Source of the DNA: Methanobacteriaceae archaeon
Lineage (GTDB): Archaea; Methanobacteriota; Methanobacteria; Methanobacteriales; Methanobacteriaceae
Assembly: GCA_030656015.1 (NCBI GenBank)
Contig: JAUSNX010000010.1
Location: forward strand, 1-64,000
Direction of reading: 5' to 3'
Length of the DNA stretch: 64,000 nt
The stretch's first letter is position 1. Every line of letters starts with the position of its first letter. The notes below the pieces were generated by a model. The model did not search any database, was not told the origin of the DNA, and saw only the letters and a program-made list of their open reading frames with translations. The translations under genes were made by a program, and so were the position numbers. Shown piece after piece: positions 1 to 9,615 of this stretch.

Positions 1-137
1 GGGTTATACCGGTCCTAAGGGTAGGTTATCCACGTGTTACTGAGCCGTTCGCCACGAACCCCCGAAGGAGTTCGTTCGACTTGCATGGCTTAATCGAACC
101 CCAATAGCAGTAGCCTCCGCCAGGATCAAACGGATTT
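1..137 (-). rRNA. 16S ribosomal RNA, 5' end only
   Basis: The reverse complement carries the canonical start of archaeal 16S rRNA, with the TTTGATCCTGGCGGAGG block, then the GGTTCGATTAAGCCATGCAAGTCGAACG and AACGGCTCAGTAACACGTGG segments read in order. The gene runs off the left edge, so only about the first 137 nt are present. The exact 5' end is estimated from the position of the conserved TTTGATCCTGG block. The sequence pattern is that of Methanobacteriales, and an rRNA operon probably continues outside the window. Confidence 0.97.
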
Positions 138-540
138 GCTATAAGTTAATAAATATTAGGGAAGTACACAAAACGTATATAAAGAATTGGATGAGTATGC
201 AATATTAATTTAGTTACAAAGTAACTGAATATCACCACACTACTACCAAAAAACCAACATCAAACAACAAACACTGTATGCCAAGTGGCAAAGGTTTGCG
301 CCCTCATTTAAAATCGTATTCAAATAAATTTATAATCATATAGCCACGTGCGGAAAAACAGCCATTCATAGAGCGATAAAATCGCACTCCGGCCGACGCC
401 TTATGCATCGTGGCACATACTATACACGACACCCAAAGAAACACAAAGTTATTAGAAATATTTGCAAAATAATGGACTTGATTTAATGTCCTTAAAACAT
501 GTTTATTCTATCTTCAGGTGTACAGGTGTAATTAATAATT
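138..540 (-). other. 16S rRNA leader region with structured elements
   Basis: This 400-nt stretch between the putative rRNA promoter and the mature 16S 5' end has no gene. On the rRNA strand it holds a G+C-rich block at 343-414 closed by GCCACG/CGTGGC arms, with an inner GCGAT-AAA-ATCGC hairpin at 373-385. It also holds a TGCCA-AG-TGGCA hairpin (279-290) and an AGTTAC-AAA-GTAACT hairpin (212-226). These are inferred to be pre-rRNA processing or assembly elements. The 3' partner of any long processing stem would lie outside the window. Confidence 0.6.
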
Positions 541-554
541 AAGGATATCCAGGA

Positions 555-572
555 CATATATATTTTTGGATT
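555..572 (-). promoter_or_regulatory. putative rRNA promoter (BRE/TATA)
   Basis: Read on the minus strand the sequence is TCCAAAAATATATATG, a purine-rich BRE-like element followed by a strong archaeal TATA box. Transcription would start about 25 nt further left, near 535, giving a roughly 400-nt leader. A second TATA-like sequence on the same strand (TTTATATA, about 176-183) is too close to the mature 16S end to be the main promoter. Confidence 0.55.
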
Positions 573-786
573 TTTTAATAAAATCTAATAGAATTTTTTG
601 AAATTATTATACTAATTAATATTATACTAATTTGCTTGAATTTTTAGAATTTGAATTAAACCTCCAGCAATTTACAGCATTTATAAATTAATTAATTCAT
701 TTTTTTAAACAATTTTTAGACTTGTCTTAGAGTCATTTTCATTATTATTTAAGAGTAGATATAAAGAAAAAAGAAAAATCAATTAA

Positions 787-860
787 TCACTATTTAAACC
801 TTTCGATTGCATCTAAATCACAAAATATTTTTATACTCCCAATAGATTTTAAAGCGGTGA
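787..860 (+). promoter_or_regulatory. promoter and ribosome binding site of mer
   Basis: Two TATA-like stretches precede mer: TATTTAAACC around 791-800 and AAATATTTTTA around 823-833. The first leaves room for a leader containing the ribosome binding site GGTGA (856-860), six bases before the ATG. The second would start transcription almost on top of that site. Which one is used cannot be decided from sequence. Confidence 0.4.
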
Positions 861-1832
<972 letters not shown>

Positions 1833-1841
1833 ATCCAATAA

Positions 1842-1859
1842 TTTTCTTTTTTTATTTTT
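1842..1859 (+). terminator. T-rich terminator after mer
   Basis: A TTTTCTTTTTTTATTTTT run begins about ten bases after the mer stop codon. Archaeal RNA polymerase terminates at such U-rich tracts without a strong hairpin, and the next gene is on the other strand. Confidence 0.5.
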
Positions 1860-1982
1860 GACTTGAATAAAATATAATTAAACTGTTTTAACTTAATATC
1901 TGATTTTAATTAATAAATTTAAAAAAATAATTCTTTCCCTTGAATTTCTTGTTTTAATGATTAAAAACAAATTAGTTTCTAA

Positions 1983-2870
1983 TTAAATTATTCTGCTTTT
2001 AATATCATATTTCCTGCAAATTTCTGAAGTTAAATCACTAATCTTCTTCTGATAGTAAGGTGGAGGATAATCCGAATTGTCAAAAATAGCCTTTGTTTTG
2101 GTTAAAACTTCAGAAAAATATTCTGCAAGTGCATCATAATATTTCATCCGAGAATCGTTGCACTGGTCACCAAATAAAGTCATTCCTCCACTAAGGACAA
2201 AATCTCCACCAAATTCCTTCACAGTTTTTATGATAAAATCAATTTGATCTGCTGTGTCTGATAGAAATGGTAAAAGAGGCATTAAACAAGCACCGACCAA
2301 AAATCCCTCCTCTTTTAGCTGGGCCATTGCTTCCAACCTATCCAAAGGAGAAGGTGCCGCAGGTTCGAATATCCTTGCCATTTCATTATCCATGGTAGAA
2401 AAAGAAAAGGTAATTATGGTGCCCTTTCCTAAGCTGGTAGCAAGATCTTCTGGTAATTTAGCAGATTCATCAATCTTTTTCAATAAGTCCATATCTCTCA
2501 AAATAAGGTTAGATTTAGTAGATAAATTAAGGGGAAAATGAAAACGGTAGATAATTTTTAAAAGTTCTCTGGTAATTTTCAAATCTTTTTCCTGATGCAG
2601 GTAAGGATCTGTGGCAGAACCTAAAGCTATAATTCCATATTCTTTTTTTCGGGCCCTATTTTTTAGTTGGCGGTACAATACTTCTGCAGCATTGATCTTC
2701 ACTGATAAATCCTTGGGAATTCTAGATCCATACTTACTCCCATTAACATAGCAGTAAACACAGTTGAAAGAACATCCCAGATAAGGATTAAGTGTATAAT
2801 CCTCTAAAAACAAACTGTCTCTTTTTTTATGTTTGTTGAGAACAGATTTTGATTTTATTTCTTTAATCAA
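1983..2870 (-). CDS. SPL-type radical SAM protein (DNA photolyase-like)
   Basis: This 295-residue protein belongs to the radical SAM family that includes spore photoproduct lyase and Rv2578c-like proteins (COG1533). The cluster motif CSFNCVYCYV (CX3CX2C) is near residue 33, preceded by NPYLGC, and a LGSATDPYLHQEKD segment near residue 84 is typical of the group. Most archaeal members have no proven substrate, so a role in DNA lesion repair is only inferred. There is no in-frame ATG at the start. TTG at 2868-2870 follows GGTGAT by about six bases and is the best start. The next gene leftward is divergent. The HEAT-repeat gene to the right is on the same strand, about 50 bases upstream. Confidence 0.82.
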   Translation of the reverse strand: MIKEIKSKSVLNKHKKRDSLFLEDYTLNPYLGCSFNCVYCYVNGSKYGSRIPKDLSVKINAAEVLYRQLKNRARKKEYGIIALGSATDPYLHQEKDLKITRELLKIIYRFHFPLNLSTKSNLILRDMDLLKKIDESAKLPEDLATSLGKGTIITFSFSTMDNEMARIFEPAAPSPLDRLEAMAQLKEEGFLVGACLMPLLPFLSDTADQIDFIIKTVKEFGGDFVLSGGMTLFGDQCNDSRMKYYDALAEYFSEVLTKTKAIFDNSDYPPPYYQKKISDLTSEICRKYDIKSRII

Positions 2871-2922
2871 TATGTATCACCAAAATAATTCATTATAATT
2901 ATAAAAAAAATTATAGGATTAT

Positions 2923-3753
2923 TCATTTATTATTTATAGATTGAAGATTATCTCTATCAATATCGTAATTATCTTCTAAAATAAAATTAAATCCAAATTT
3001 ACTTTTTATATATGATATGGCCTCACTTTCAGATTTAACTGCAAAATTATACCTTTGATGTACTTTAATTATCTCTTCCAATGATTTTTTAACCAGATCC
3101 TCATTTTCCCAGTTTTTTAAATCTAAAACAACTGTTTCCAAACATCCTTCTTTGTAACTTATCTGGCCAATAACATGAATAATCATATTTCGGACTCGAG
3201 GAGTAACTTCATTTTGGAGTTGGTGAAGAATAAATAAAACATCTTCTGGATGAGTTCTCCCCCTTAATTCAATTCCATGCACCATCAATCGCCTGATTTC
3301 GGGGTCAGGATGATTTAAAAATTTTTGAACAAATATTAAAGTTGGTTGAGGATTTTTTTCTCCCATTTTCTTTAAAGAACCCATTATTGAACTTTTAACT
3401 TTGTGACTATTGTCATTTAAGGCCATTTCAAAAAGAGGAGCCACTTTATCAAATTCAAGTTTGCCAATTTCACCCCAAGCAAAAACCGCAGTCTGTCTCT
3501 GTTTTTCATCAGAACTTTGGTATAATAATTTAGTTGTGGTGATTATTTTTTCCTGAAAATCATAATCATTCAAGTATATCCTACTTAAAATAAGATAAAG
3601 ATTTTTACGAATGTAAGAATCATCATCAGAAGCATATTTAGAAATATTTGAATTTTCTAAAATTTCATCCTTTTTAAGTTCTGATTTCACTTCTAATTCC
3701 ATCTTTTGAACAAATTTTATCCTTTCTTCCTTGGAAAGATCGTAAAAACCCAT
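2923..3753 (-). CDS. HEAT-repeat protein (AlkD-like architecture)
   Basis: The 276-residue protein is made of degenerate helical repeats: segments such as KQRQTAVFAWGEIGKLEFDKVAPLFE, KVKSSIMGSLKKMGE and DPEIRRLMVHGIELRGR have the HEAT/armadillo spacing. Related archaeal proteins are often annotated as DNA alkylation repair (AlkD-like). I cannot see the AlkD catalytic residues with certainty, so only the repeat architecture is claimed. ATG at 3753 has GAGGAT upstream. It lies about 50 bases upstream of the SPL-type radical SAM gene on the same strand, so the two may be co-transcribed. Confidence 0.7.
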   Translation of the reverse strand: MGFYDLSKEERIKFVQKMELEVKSELKKDEILENSNISKYASDDDSYIRKNLYLILSRIYLNDYDFQEKIITTTKLLYQSSDEKQRQTAVFAWGEIGKLEFDKVAPLFEMALNDNSHKVKSSIMGSLKKMGEKNPQPTLIFVQKFLNHPDPEIRRLMVHGIELRGRTHPEDVLFILHQLQNEVTPRVRNMIIHVIGQISYKEGCLETVVLDLKNWENEDLVKKSLEEIIKVHQRYNFAVKSESEAISYIKSKFGFNFILEDNYDIDRDNLQSINNK

Positions 3754-4176
3754 TTTAAATCCTCATTAATAAGAAAAATTTATTATTTTATAATTATTTA
3801 TAATTTAATACCAGATAATCTATTATAGTTTATTGAATTCTAATCATCTATTAAACAGAACTTTATTTTACTAATCAAATAATATCTCAGATATTCTTAA
3901 TAATTATATCTAATTAAATATCTATGAATTAAATTAAAATTATGTTACAGATTAATAAATAAAATTAAATTTAAGGTTTTCAATTATTATCCTGATTTTT
4001 CTAGTTTATTAAATTCTTAAAAACATTAAAATTATAAGCTGATAAATTTTAATAACTGATTAAAAAAATTATATTTACCATATTTATATCAACATTTAAA
4101 TTCAATATAAAAATATTAAAAAATTAATATGCAATTTATCTATTTATCACATTAAATATCATCTAAAGGGAAAAAT
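3754..4176. other. A+T-rich divergent intergenic region
   Basis: About 420 bases separate the divergent HEAT-repeat and RaSEA genes. The sequence is almost entirely A+T, with stops in all frames and no convincing small gene or RNA. It must contain promoters for both directions, but TATA-like sequences are too abundant here to choose one. Confidence 0.6.
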
Positions 4177-5247
4177 ATGAAAATTCAAGAACTTTCACAA
4201 GAAATAAGGGCCAAATCTCTAAAAAGAATAAAAGAAAAAACTCCACAAGAACTTTCAGCCACTTGGTCTCATGAAGACCTCACTTATTCTGGTGAAGGAC
4301 CAACCATATTCATGATTTTACCAACAACTGGTTGCGCGTGGGCGCTTGCTGAAAGTGGAGGTTGTACCATGTGCAGTTACATCTCAGAGTCCAGTTTAGA
4401 ACCAGTTTCAGCTGCCACATTAGTTGAAATTTTTAATGATCTGCTTGGGAGATATGAATTAAATGAACCGACTGCAATAAAGATATTTACTTCAGGAAGC
4501 TTTTTAAATCAGAGTGAATTTCCTCTAGAAGCAAGAAACGAAATATTGAATACTTTAGATGGACTAGAAAACGTCTCAGAAGTTATTGTAGAATCAAGAC
4601 CAGAATATGTGACTAAAGAAGAAGTTTTAGCTTGTTGTTCTCTGATTCCGGAAAAGATATTTGAAATAAGTATGGGCCTGGAAACCAGCGATGATTATAC
4701 AAGGGAATTCAAAGTAAATAAGGGTTTTAACAAGCAAGATTTTGAAAAAGCTGTGGATGTTATTAAAGGCCTTAAAAGTGAATATAATGTCAAATCAAAA
4801 GCATATGTTCTTATAAAGCCTATTTTAACTTCTGAAAAAGATGCTATTGAAGAGGCGGTGCAAACAGCAATTTATGCTGAGGAAAAAGGCGTTGATAGAG
4901 TTTCATTCTGCCCATCAACCATTCATAAAGGAACTGTTATGGAAGAACTCTGGAGAAAAGGATCCTACCAGCCACCTAGAGTATGGAGTGTCTTAGAAGT
5001 CCTGAATAGGGTTAGAGAATCTGTAAAAATACCGTCCATAATGGATACTTCTGGTTTTGGAAGTCGTAGAGGCCCTTACAACTGTAAAAATTGCAATGAT
5101 AAATTGAAAAAGATAATAATGAAATCTAATCTTGATCAAAGTACTATAAAAGATTTCAAATGTGATTGTAAGGTTGAATGGGAAACAGAAACAAAATTTG
5201 GTGATATTAACCGATCTCCTTCTCGTATTCAATATCCAAAGAATTAA
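4177..5247 (+). CDS. archaeosine biosynthesis radical SAM protein RaSEA
   Basis: RaSEA works with the lysine transferase ArcS to convert preQ0-lysine at position 15 of tRNA to archaeosine. The 356-residue protein has the expected length. It has the cluster motif GCAWALAESGGCTMCSY near residue 52 (CX9CX2C, as in the Elp3-like radical SAM branch), then IFTSGSFLN and VIVESRPEYV, which are typical of this family. A C-terminal cysteine group (NCKNCNDKLKKI, then KCDCK) could bind a second metal or tRNA. GGGAAAAAT precedes the ATG. No arcS or tgt gene is in the window, so the pathway partner is encoded elsewhere. Confidence 0.88.
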   Translation: MKIQELSQEIRAKSLKRIKEKTPQELSATWSHEDLTYSGEGPTIFMILPTTGCAWALAESGGCTMCSYISESSLEPVSAATLVEIFNDLLGRYELNEPTAIKIFTSGSFLNQSEFPLEARNEILNTLDGLENVSEVIVESRPEYVTKEEVLACCSLIPEKIFEISMGLETSDDYTREFKVNKGFNKQDFEKAVDVIKGLKSEYNVKSKAYVLIKPILTSEKDAIEEAVQTAIYAEEKGVDRVSFCPSTIHKGTVMEELWRKGSYQPPRVWSVLEVLNRVRESVKIPSIMDTSGFGSRRGPYNCKNCNDKLKKIIMKSNLDQSTIKDFKCDCKVEWETETKFGDINRSPSRIQYPKN

Positions 5248-5452
5248 ATTTAATGAAATTATTAATAGAGATTAATTATTATTAAATTCATTTCTAATTT
5301 ATATTTCTAATTTATATTTCTAATTTTTTTATAGATTATAATTATAAAATAATTAGTTAGGAAATTTTAATAGAAATTTTAATAATTATAATTTAAATTT
5401 ATTAAAAATAATTATTTAATAAAAACAAATAACCAATAAAAGAGCTGATTGA

Positions 5453-5950
5453 ATGAAACAGACCCCTGAAACTTCTGGAAAGTTCGCAACTTGTTTGAAT
5501 TGCATTGATGGTAGAATACAATTCCCCGTGTTAAACTGGATAAAAATTAATTACGGAATTCCCTTTGTGGATATGATTACCGAACCCGGTATAGTAAACA
5601 TATTTTCAGATGACAATGAACATAACAAGAGTTCTCTTTTTGAATCCACACTGGAAAAAGTTAAAATTTCATTAAATATCCACGATTCCAATATAATATT
5701 CCTAGTTGGGCATGATGATTGCGCAGGTAATCCTGAAAGTCCCCAAGTGCAAAAAAATCAAACAAAAAAATCTGTAAGGAATTTAAAAGAAATTATAAAA
5801 GAAATTAATCCATCATGTAAAGTAATCGGCCTATGGATACCTTTAAAAAAGGATTTATTTTATGATTCTTCTTTAAAGGAACGTTATATAGCAAAAAATT
5901 TAGCAGAAGTGGATATTGTGAAAAATATAAAAATCATATTAGAATTATAA
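5453..5950 (+). CDS. beta-carbonic-anhydrase-like protein
   Basis: The 165-residue protein keeps the beta-class carbonic anhydrase zinc signature in order: Cys17-x-Asp19-x-Arg21 (CIDGR) and His87-x2-Cys90 (GHDDC). It would therefore bind zinc and might interconvert CO2 and bicarbonate in the cytoplasm. It is short, with an unusual N-terminal FATCLNC segment and divergent sequence between the motifs, so it could instead be a non-enzymatic family member. Start ATG 5453 has only a weak binding site. It stands alone between RaSEA and the nucleotidyltransferase gene. Confidence 0.62.
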   Translation: MKQTPETSGKFATCLNCIDGRIQFPVLNWIKINYGIPFVDMITEPGIVNIFSDDNEHNKSSLFESTLEKVKISLNIHDSNIIFLVGHDDCAGNPESPQVQKNQTKKSVRNLKEIIKEINPSCKVIGLWIPLKKDLFYDSSLKERYIAKNLAEVDIVKNIKIILEL

Positions 5951-6100
5951 TCTAAGCTAAAAATAATATTTATGAATAAGTATCTAAACATTACAATGCA
6001 TTATTTTTTTATTATAATTAATTAAAATAGAATATTGATTAAAATAGAAATTAGTAAGTAATTTATTAATTTCGGACTTATAAAACCACGAGAATAAAAA

Positions 6101-7396
6101 ATGATTGGCATAAGCGCTGATTTTGACCCGGTCCATAAAGGCCATGTTAAACTCATTCAAAAAGGAAGGCAAATAGCCGAAGAGACTGGAGATGAAGTTG
6201 TAATCTATCTTAACAAAGGTTATAGTGCTAATCACGCTCCATTTTTTGCAGATTATGAATCTAGAAAGGAAATGGCCCTTAAAGCCGGGGCAGATAGAGT
6301 AGTGCCTATTGAAGGCCTGCATCACCGCCTTACACTAGCCTATAGTGTGCCCATTAGGATAGCTATGATGATTGAAGACGGTGCTGTGGATTACGTAGAT
6401 GCTGCGGGAGTGAATGTTTCAGTTCCCATGCTTACCAAGAAGGCCAAAAAATTCGCCAAAAAGGGAATATTTAGTGGAATTCCTCGAAATCTTCCTAATA
6501 GAAATGTTATAAGGTGGTTTGCAGTTAATGAGTTCCTATATAACAAATATCAGCGCAAAATGCGTTTCCATATTATCGACGAACTTTCCATGGGGGGAAA
6601 GGTTTCTGGAAGGGAAATAAGACGACAGATAGTTGAAAATGATATGGAAATACCTCCCCAATTGGATCAAGTTCTTCCCCAAAGCACCATCAAGATTTTG
6701 GAAAAAGGAATTAGAAAAGGGACTATTCCTGGAGAAAGAAACCTGGCCACCATTACCAAAAGAATGAACACCTATTCTCGCTCTAAATTAACTGAAATTG
6801 CTCATTTAAATGCAGATGCTATTAATTCTATAATTAAAGGAAGGTTTTATCGAGAAGAAGATCAAGTTTGGGCCACTTTCAGGAAAGCAGGTTATGGGCC
6901 AGTTCTCACCAGGTTGGCTGTGAGTGCTATTGAAGAAGAAGTAGCTAAAAAAGAGGTTTTAGAGTTAATTGAGTCCTATGAAAAACAGGGCGTTATTCCT
7001 CCAGATCAAAAAGTGGGTAAAGTTATAGAAAGAGCGTGGTTTGTTTCTCAAAAGAAAGAACATAATTTAAGTGCTAGTGAAGCCCATGATAAATTCAGAA
7101 AAGGAATTGAGCTTCAGAAAAAGCCGTGCATGACCTTTGATGCAGGATTAAGTATTAGAAGTTTTGAAGTTGAAGAATTAGAATCTGGTATGAATGCTGG
7201 AATTTATGTTGATCAAAATGGAGTTCTCGCCTGTGAGATTAGAACTGAGAAAAAGAAAATAAAAAGTCCATTGAAACTCCCCGGGGAAATGGCCACTTAT
7301 CTTAGGCTTTTAATTGATTCTCATTTTATTCCAGTGAAAGCTGAAGTTGTGGAAAAGGAGAGAGGGATAAGGATTAGAATAACTGTGGATAATTAA
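6101..7396 (+). CDS. HIGH-motif nucleotidyltransferase, TmcAL-like, function unknown
   Basis: The N-terminal 130 residues form a nucleotidyltransferase domain with the HxGH motif ([13 protein letters not shown], residues 7-19) and an ADRVVPIEG strand. The order of features resembles TmcAL, the bacterial tRNA-Met cytidine acetate ligase. The remaining 300 residues are charged and helical ([51 protein letters not shown]) and I do not recognise them beyond methanogen homologues. The fold supports ATP-dependent adenylyl or cytidylyl transfer; the substrate is unknown. The 3' end of the gene is partly duplicated just after the stop. Confidence 0.6.
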   Translation: MIGISADFDPVHKGHVKLIQKGRQIAEETGDEVVIYLNKGYSANHAPFFADYESRKEMALKAGADRVVPIEGLHHRLTLAYSVPIRIAMMIEDGAVDYVDAAGVNVSVPMLTKKAKKFAKKGIFSGIPRNLPNRNVIRWFAVNEFLYNKYQRKMRFHIIDELSMGGKVSGREIRRQIVENDMEIPPQLDQVLPQSTIKILEKGIRKGTIPGERNLATITKRMNTYSRSKLTEIAHLNADAINSIIKGRFYREEDQVWATFRKAGYGPVLTRLAVSAIEEEVAKKEVLELIESYEKQGVIPPDQKVGKVIERAWFVSQKKEHNLSASEAHDKFRKGIELQKKPCMTFDAGLSIRSFEVEELESGMNAGIYVDQNGVLACEIRTEKKKIKSPLKLPGEMATYLRLLIDSHFIPVKAEVVEKERGIRIRITVDN

Positions 7397-7430
7397 GATA
7401 TAGCTAATATTAGAATAACTGTGGATAATT
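7373..7430 (+). repeat. 22-bp direct repeat at the 3' end of the nucleotidyltransferase gene
   Basis: ATTAGAATAACTGTGGATAATT occurs at 7373-7394, where it ends the coding sequence, and again exactly 36 bases on at 7409-7430, outside the gene. This looks like a small tandem duplication by replication slippage. Confidence 0.85.
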
Positions 7431-7468
7431 TAGAAAAATATTTAAAAGTATTTTTCAAAACCTATTTT

Positions 7469-7690
7469 TTAAAAATCTGGTTCTTGAAATGAAGCATCTT
7501 CCCTTAATTCAACTACAGGACAACTCCACTTTTTACAGAAAGTCATTACCATTTTTCCTTTATCTGTATTTATGTAAACTCTCCAGCACTCGCCATCATA
7601 TGATTTAAAATCAATTTCCATGATTTTTTTACCAATTAGCTTTTCCAGAGTCTGTTTACATTCTTTTATTTGATCATCAGAATCATACAA
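7469..7690 (-). CDS. small conserved-looking protein, function unknown
   Basis: The predicted 73-residue acidic protein has no family I recognise. It has three cysteines (KECKQ, DGECWRVY, TFCKKWSCP gives a fourth) and a beta-rich centre. The start is TTG at 7688-7690: AGGGGGTTAATGGT lies immediately upstream and gives a good ribosome binding site, while the nearby ATGs are in another frame that stops within seven codons. The codon pattern and binding site support a real gene. It ends convergent with the nucleotidyltransferase gene. Confidence 0.55.
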   Translation of the reverse strand: MYDSDDQIKECKQTLEKLIGKKIMEIDFKSYDGECWRVYINTDKGKMVMTFCKKWSCPVVELREDASFQEPDF

Positions 7691-7901
7691 ACCATTAACC
7701 CCCTAAATTATCTATTAAATGTTCAAATATTTCCACAATATTAAAATCGTCATAATATTTTATGTTTTATCTATTTCTAATAAGTTATGATTCTGAAATT
7801 AAATTGAATTAATTAAATTAAAAATGAAATAAATATATTGATTAATTAAGATTATTCTGAATTTTTTATTTTATGAAATGAATATGCAGTTAAAGTATTG
7901 T

Positions 7902-8774
7902 TTAATCATATAAATGCTTAAAAAGTTCTTTATAGGATTTAAGATCTGATTTAAACTCTATGGCATCTTTATAATCTTTATGGTTATTATCATTTTTATT
8001 AAAATCTTTATTTTGATCAAGAATAATTTCAAACATGTTTTCAATTGCATCTGCCATTATGGGGTCGATTTCATCAGATAAAAGATTTTTAACTTCATCC
8101 ATTTCTTCATATCTTCTTTTAGCATGTTTAAAACTACTTATTAATCTAGAATTAGCTGAATTTTTAAATTGATGCCCTTCAGTTTCACCAATAATTTCCA
8201 TAACTTCTTCATCAATCCCCATTTTATATGCTGCCGAAATTGTCTCCCAAAGAAGAGCAGATACTCCTTTAGTATAAGAACTTCTCAACATTTTTATCTG
8301 AGAACAGTTTCCAATTTCAGTTCCCATTATTTTTATATTTAATCCATAATCATTTAAAACAGCAAAATCTTTGGCTGAATCACCACAAGCAATGATTTGA
8401 GCATTAGAACCGTTTTTTTTTACACTACCAATGATGGACGCATCCACAGTTTTTTTATTTTCTACCTGGCCCAGTGCCTCCCAGACAGTAGCTGGGGAAA
8501 CATTGTTAATATCTACATAAATTCCTCGAGAATATTTTCCTATATCTCGGGCTACTTCAACTGCATTAGATGGGTTAACGGCCGAAATAAGTATTTCAGA
8601 AGTTTCAGCGAGTTCTCTATAACTATCGCAAATAGTTACGCCCATTTCAAGAGCTTTATTTTTTGTATTGCTGCTTCTACCATGTAAACAAGTGAAAACA
8701 GTCACACCATTATCTAAAAGCCCTTCTGAAAGAGTAGAAGAAACCTCACCAAATCCTAAAAAGCCTACTTTCAT
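7902..8774 (-). CDS. 6-phosphogluconate dehydrogenase-like NAD(P) oxidoreductase (DUF1932 type)
   Basis: The 290-residue protein begins with the Rossmann motif KVGFLGFGEVSS and has the SEILISAVNP and DINNVSPAT segments of the beta-hydroxyacid dehydrogenase superfamily. It ends in an all-helical domain (KMLRSSYTKGVSALLWETISAA) of the DUF1932 kind. The C-terminal 40 residues are highly charged. It would oxidise a small hydroxyacid or similar with NAD(P); the substrate cannot be inferred from context. GGTGT upstream supports the ATG start. It is transcribed alone. Confidence 0.72.
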   Translation of the reverse strand: MKVGFLGFGEVSSTLSEGLLDNGVTVFTCLHGRSSNTKNKALEMGVTICDSYRELAETSEILISAVNPSNAVEVARDIGKYSRGIYVDINNVSPATVWEALGQVENKKTVDASIIGSVKKNGSNAQIIACGDSAKDFAVLNDYGLNIKIMGTEIGNCSQIKMLRSSYTKGVSALLWETISAAYKMGIDEEVMEIIGETEGHQFKNSANSRLISSFKHAKRRYEEMDEVKNLLSDEIDPIMADAIENMFEIILDQNKDFNKNDNNHKDYKDAIEFKSDLKSYKELFKHLYD

Positions 8775-8971
8775 AAATTACACCAAAATAACTAATTTTA
8801 CTAAATATCCTAACTTACTGAATGCTTATTAATTACATTATTCAGAATCTAATATTTGATATTCATATTATAGAATTCTAATAAATAAATCTATAATTTT
8901 AAGAAAATAATGAAAAGAAAAGTTTAAAGAAGATCTTTATTTATTTAAATTTAAACTAATGAAATTTAGGT

Positions 8972-9586
8972 TTAAGCTAGGGCTAGCCAAATCATATAAA
9001 TTCCAGCCCATGTAATTAAAATTCCAGACATTTTTCTTATTAAATTCGCTTTTTTGGCCAATTTTTCAATATTTGCACTGGAAACTAGTAATCCTAAAAC
9101 TAATATACTAATGGAAAATCCTGCGGTGTATAAAAGTAAATTTAGAGCACTGTAGAAAGCATTTCCTGTTGAAATGCTGAAAGTGATTAACGCTATAAGA
9201 TAAGTGCCATAACAAGGGGCCCAGGCCAGTGAAGTTAAAATTCCCCATAGAAACGATCCAAATACACCTCGACGATTGGAATCAGACACATGTGAAAATT
9301 TAAAAAGGTTTTTATTGACAATAATCATTATCCCCATCACAATCAGTATTATGGAAGCTATTATTCTAAAATAATGGAGATAATAATTTATGGCCGCGGT
9401 GAAAAGTATGGTCAATACTATAGTTATGGTAAAAATTAAAAAAAGACCCATTACAAAAGCTAAAATTTCAGTTTTTCTACGCTCTGCCAAAGTATACCCG
9501 ATTAAAACTGGTATAACGGGTAAAACACATGGAGATAATACTGAAGCAATTCCTGCTAAAAATGAGAATAACGGGACAATATCCAT
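8972..9586 (-). CDS. ccdA: CcdA/DsbD-type membrane thiol-disulfide transporter
   Basis: The 204-residue protein has six predicted membrane helices. It has the family's SFLAGIASVLSPCVLPVIPVL motif near residues 8-28 and a second conserved cysteine in LAWAPCYGTYL near residue 124. These cysteines carry electrons from cytoplasmic thioredoxin across the membrane. GGAGAT precedes the ATG. It is 30 bases after, and on the same strand as, a membrane-anchored thioredoxin that is its natural partner outside the membrane. Confidence 0.88.
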   Translation of the reverse strand: MDIVPLFSFLAGIASVLSPCVLPVIPVLIGYTLAERRKTEILAFVMGLFLIFTITIVLTILFTAAINYYLHYFRIIASIILIVMGIMIIVNKNLFKFSHVSDSNRRGVFGSFLWGILTSLAWAPCYGTYLIALITFSISTGNAFYSALNLLLYTAGFSISILVLGLLVSSANIEKLAKKANLIRKMSGILITWAGIYMIWLALA

Positions 9587-9615
9587 TTAAATCTCCTTAA
9601 TAATTTAATATAAAA

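Noticed and set aside
343-414. tRNA gene in the rRNA leader
   Set aside because: The block has closing arms and a central hairpin like a cloverleaf, but no T-loop GTTCRA, no D-loop and no credible anticodon arm.
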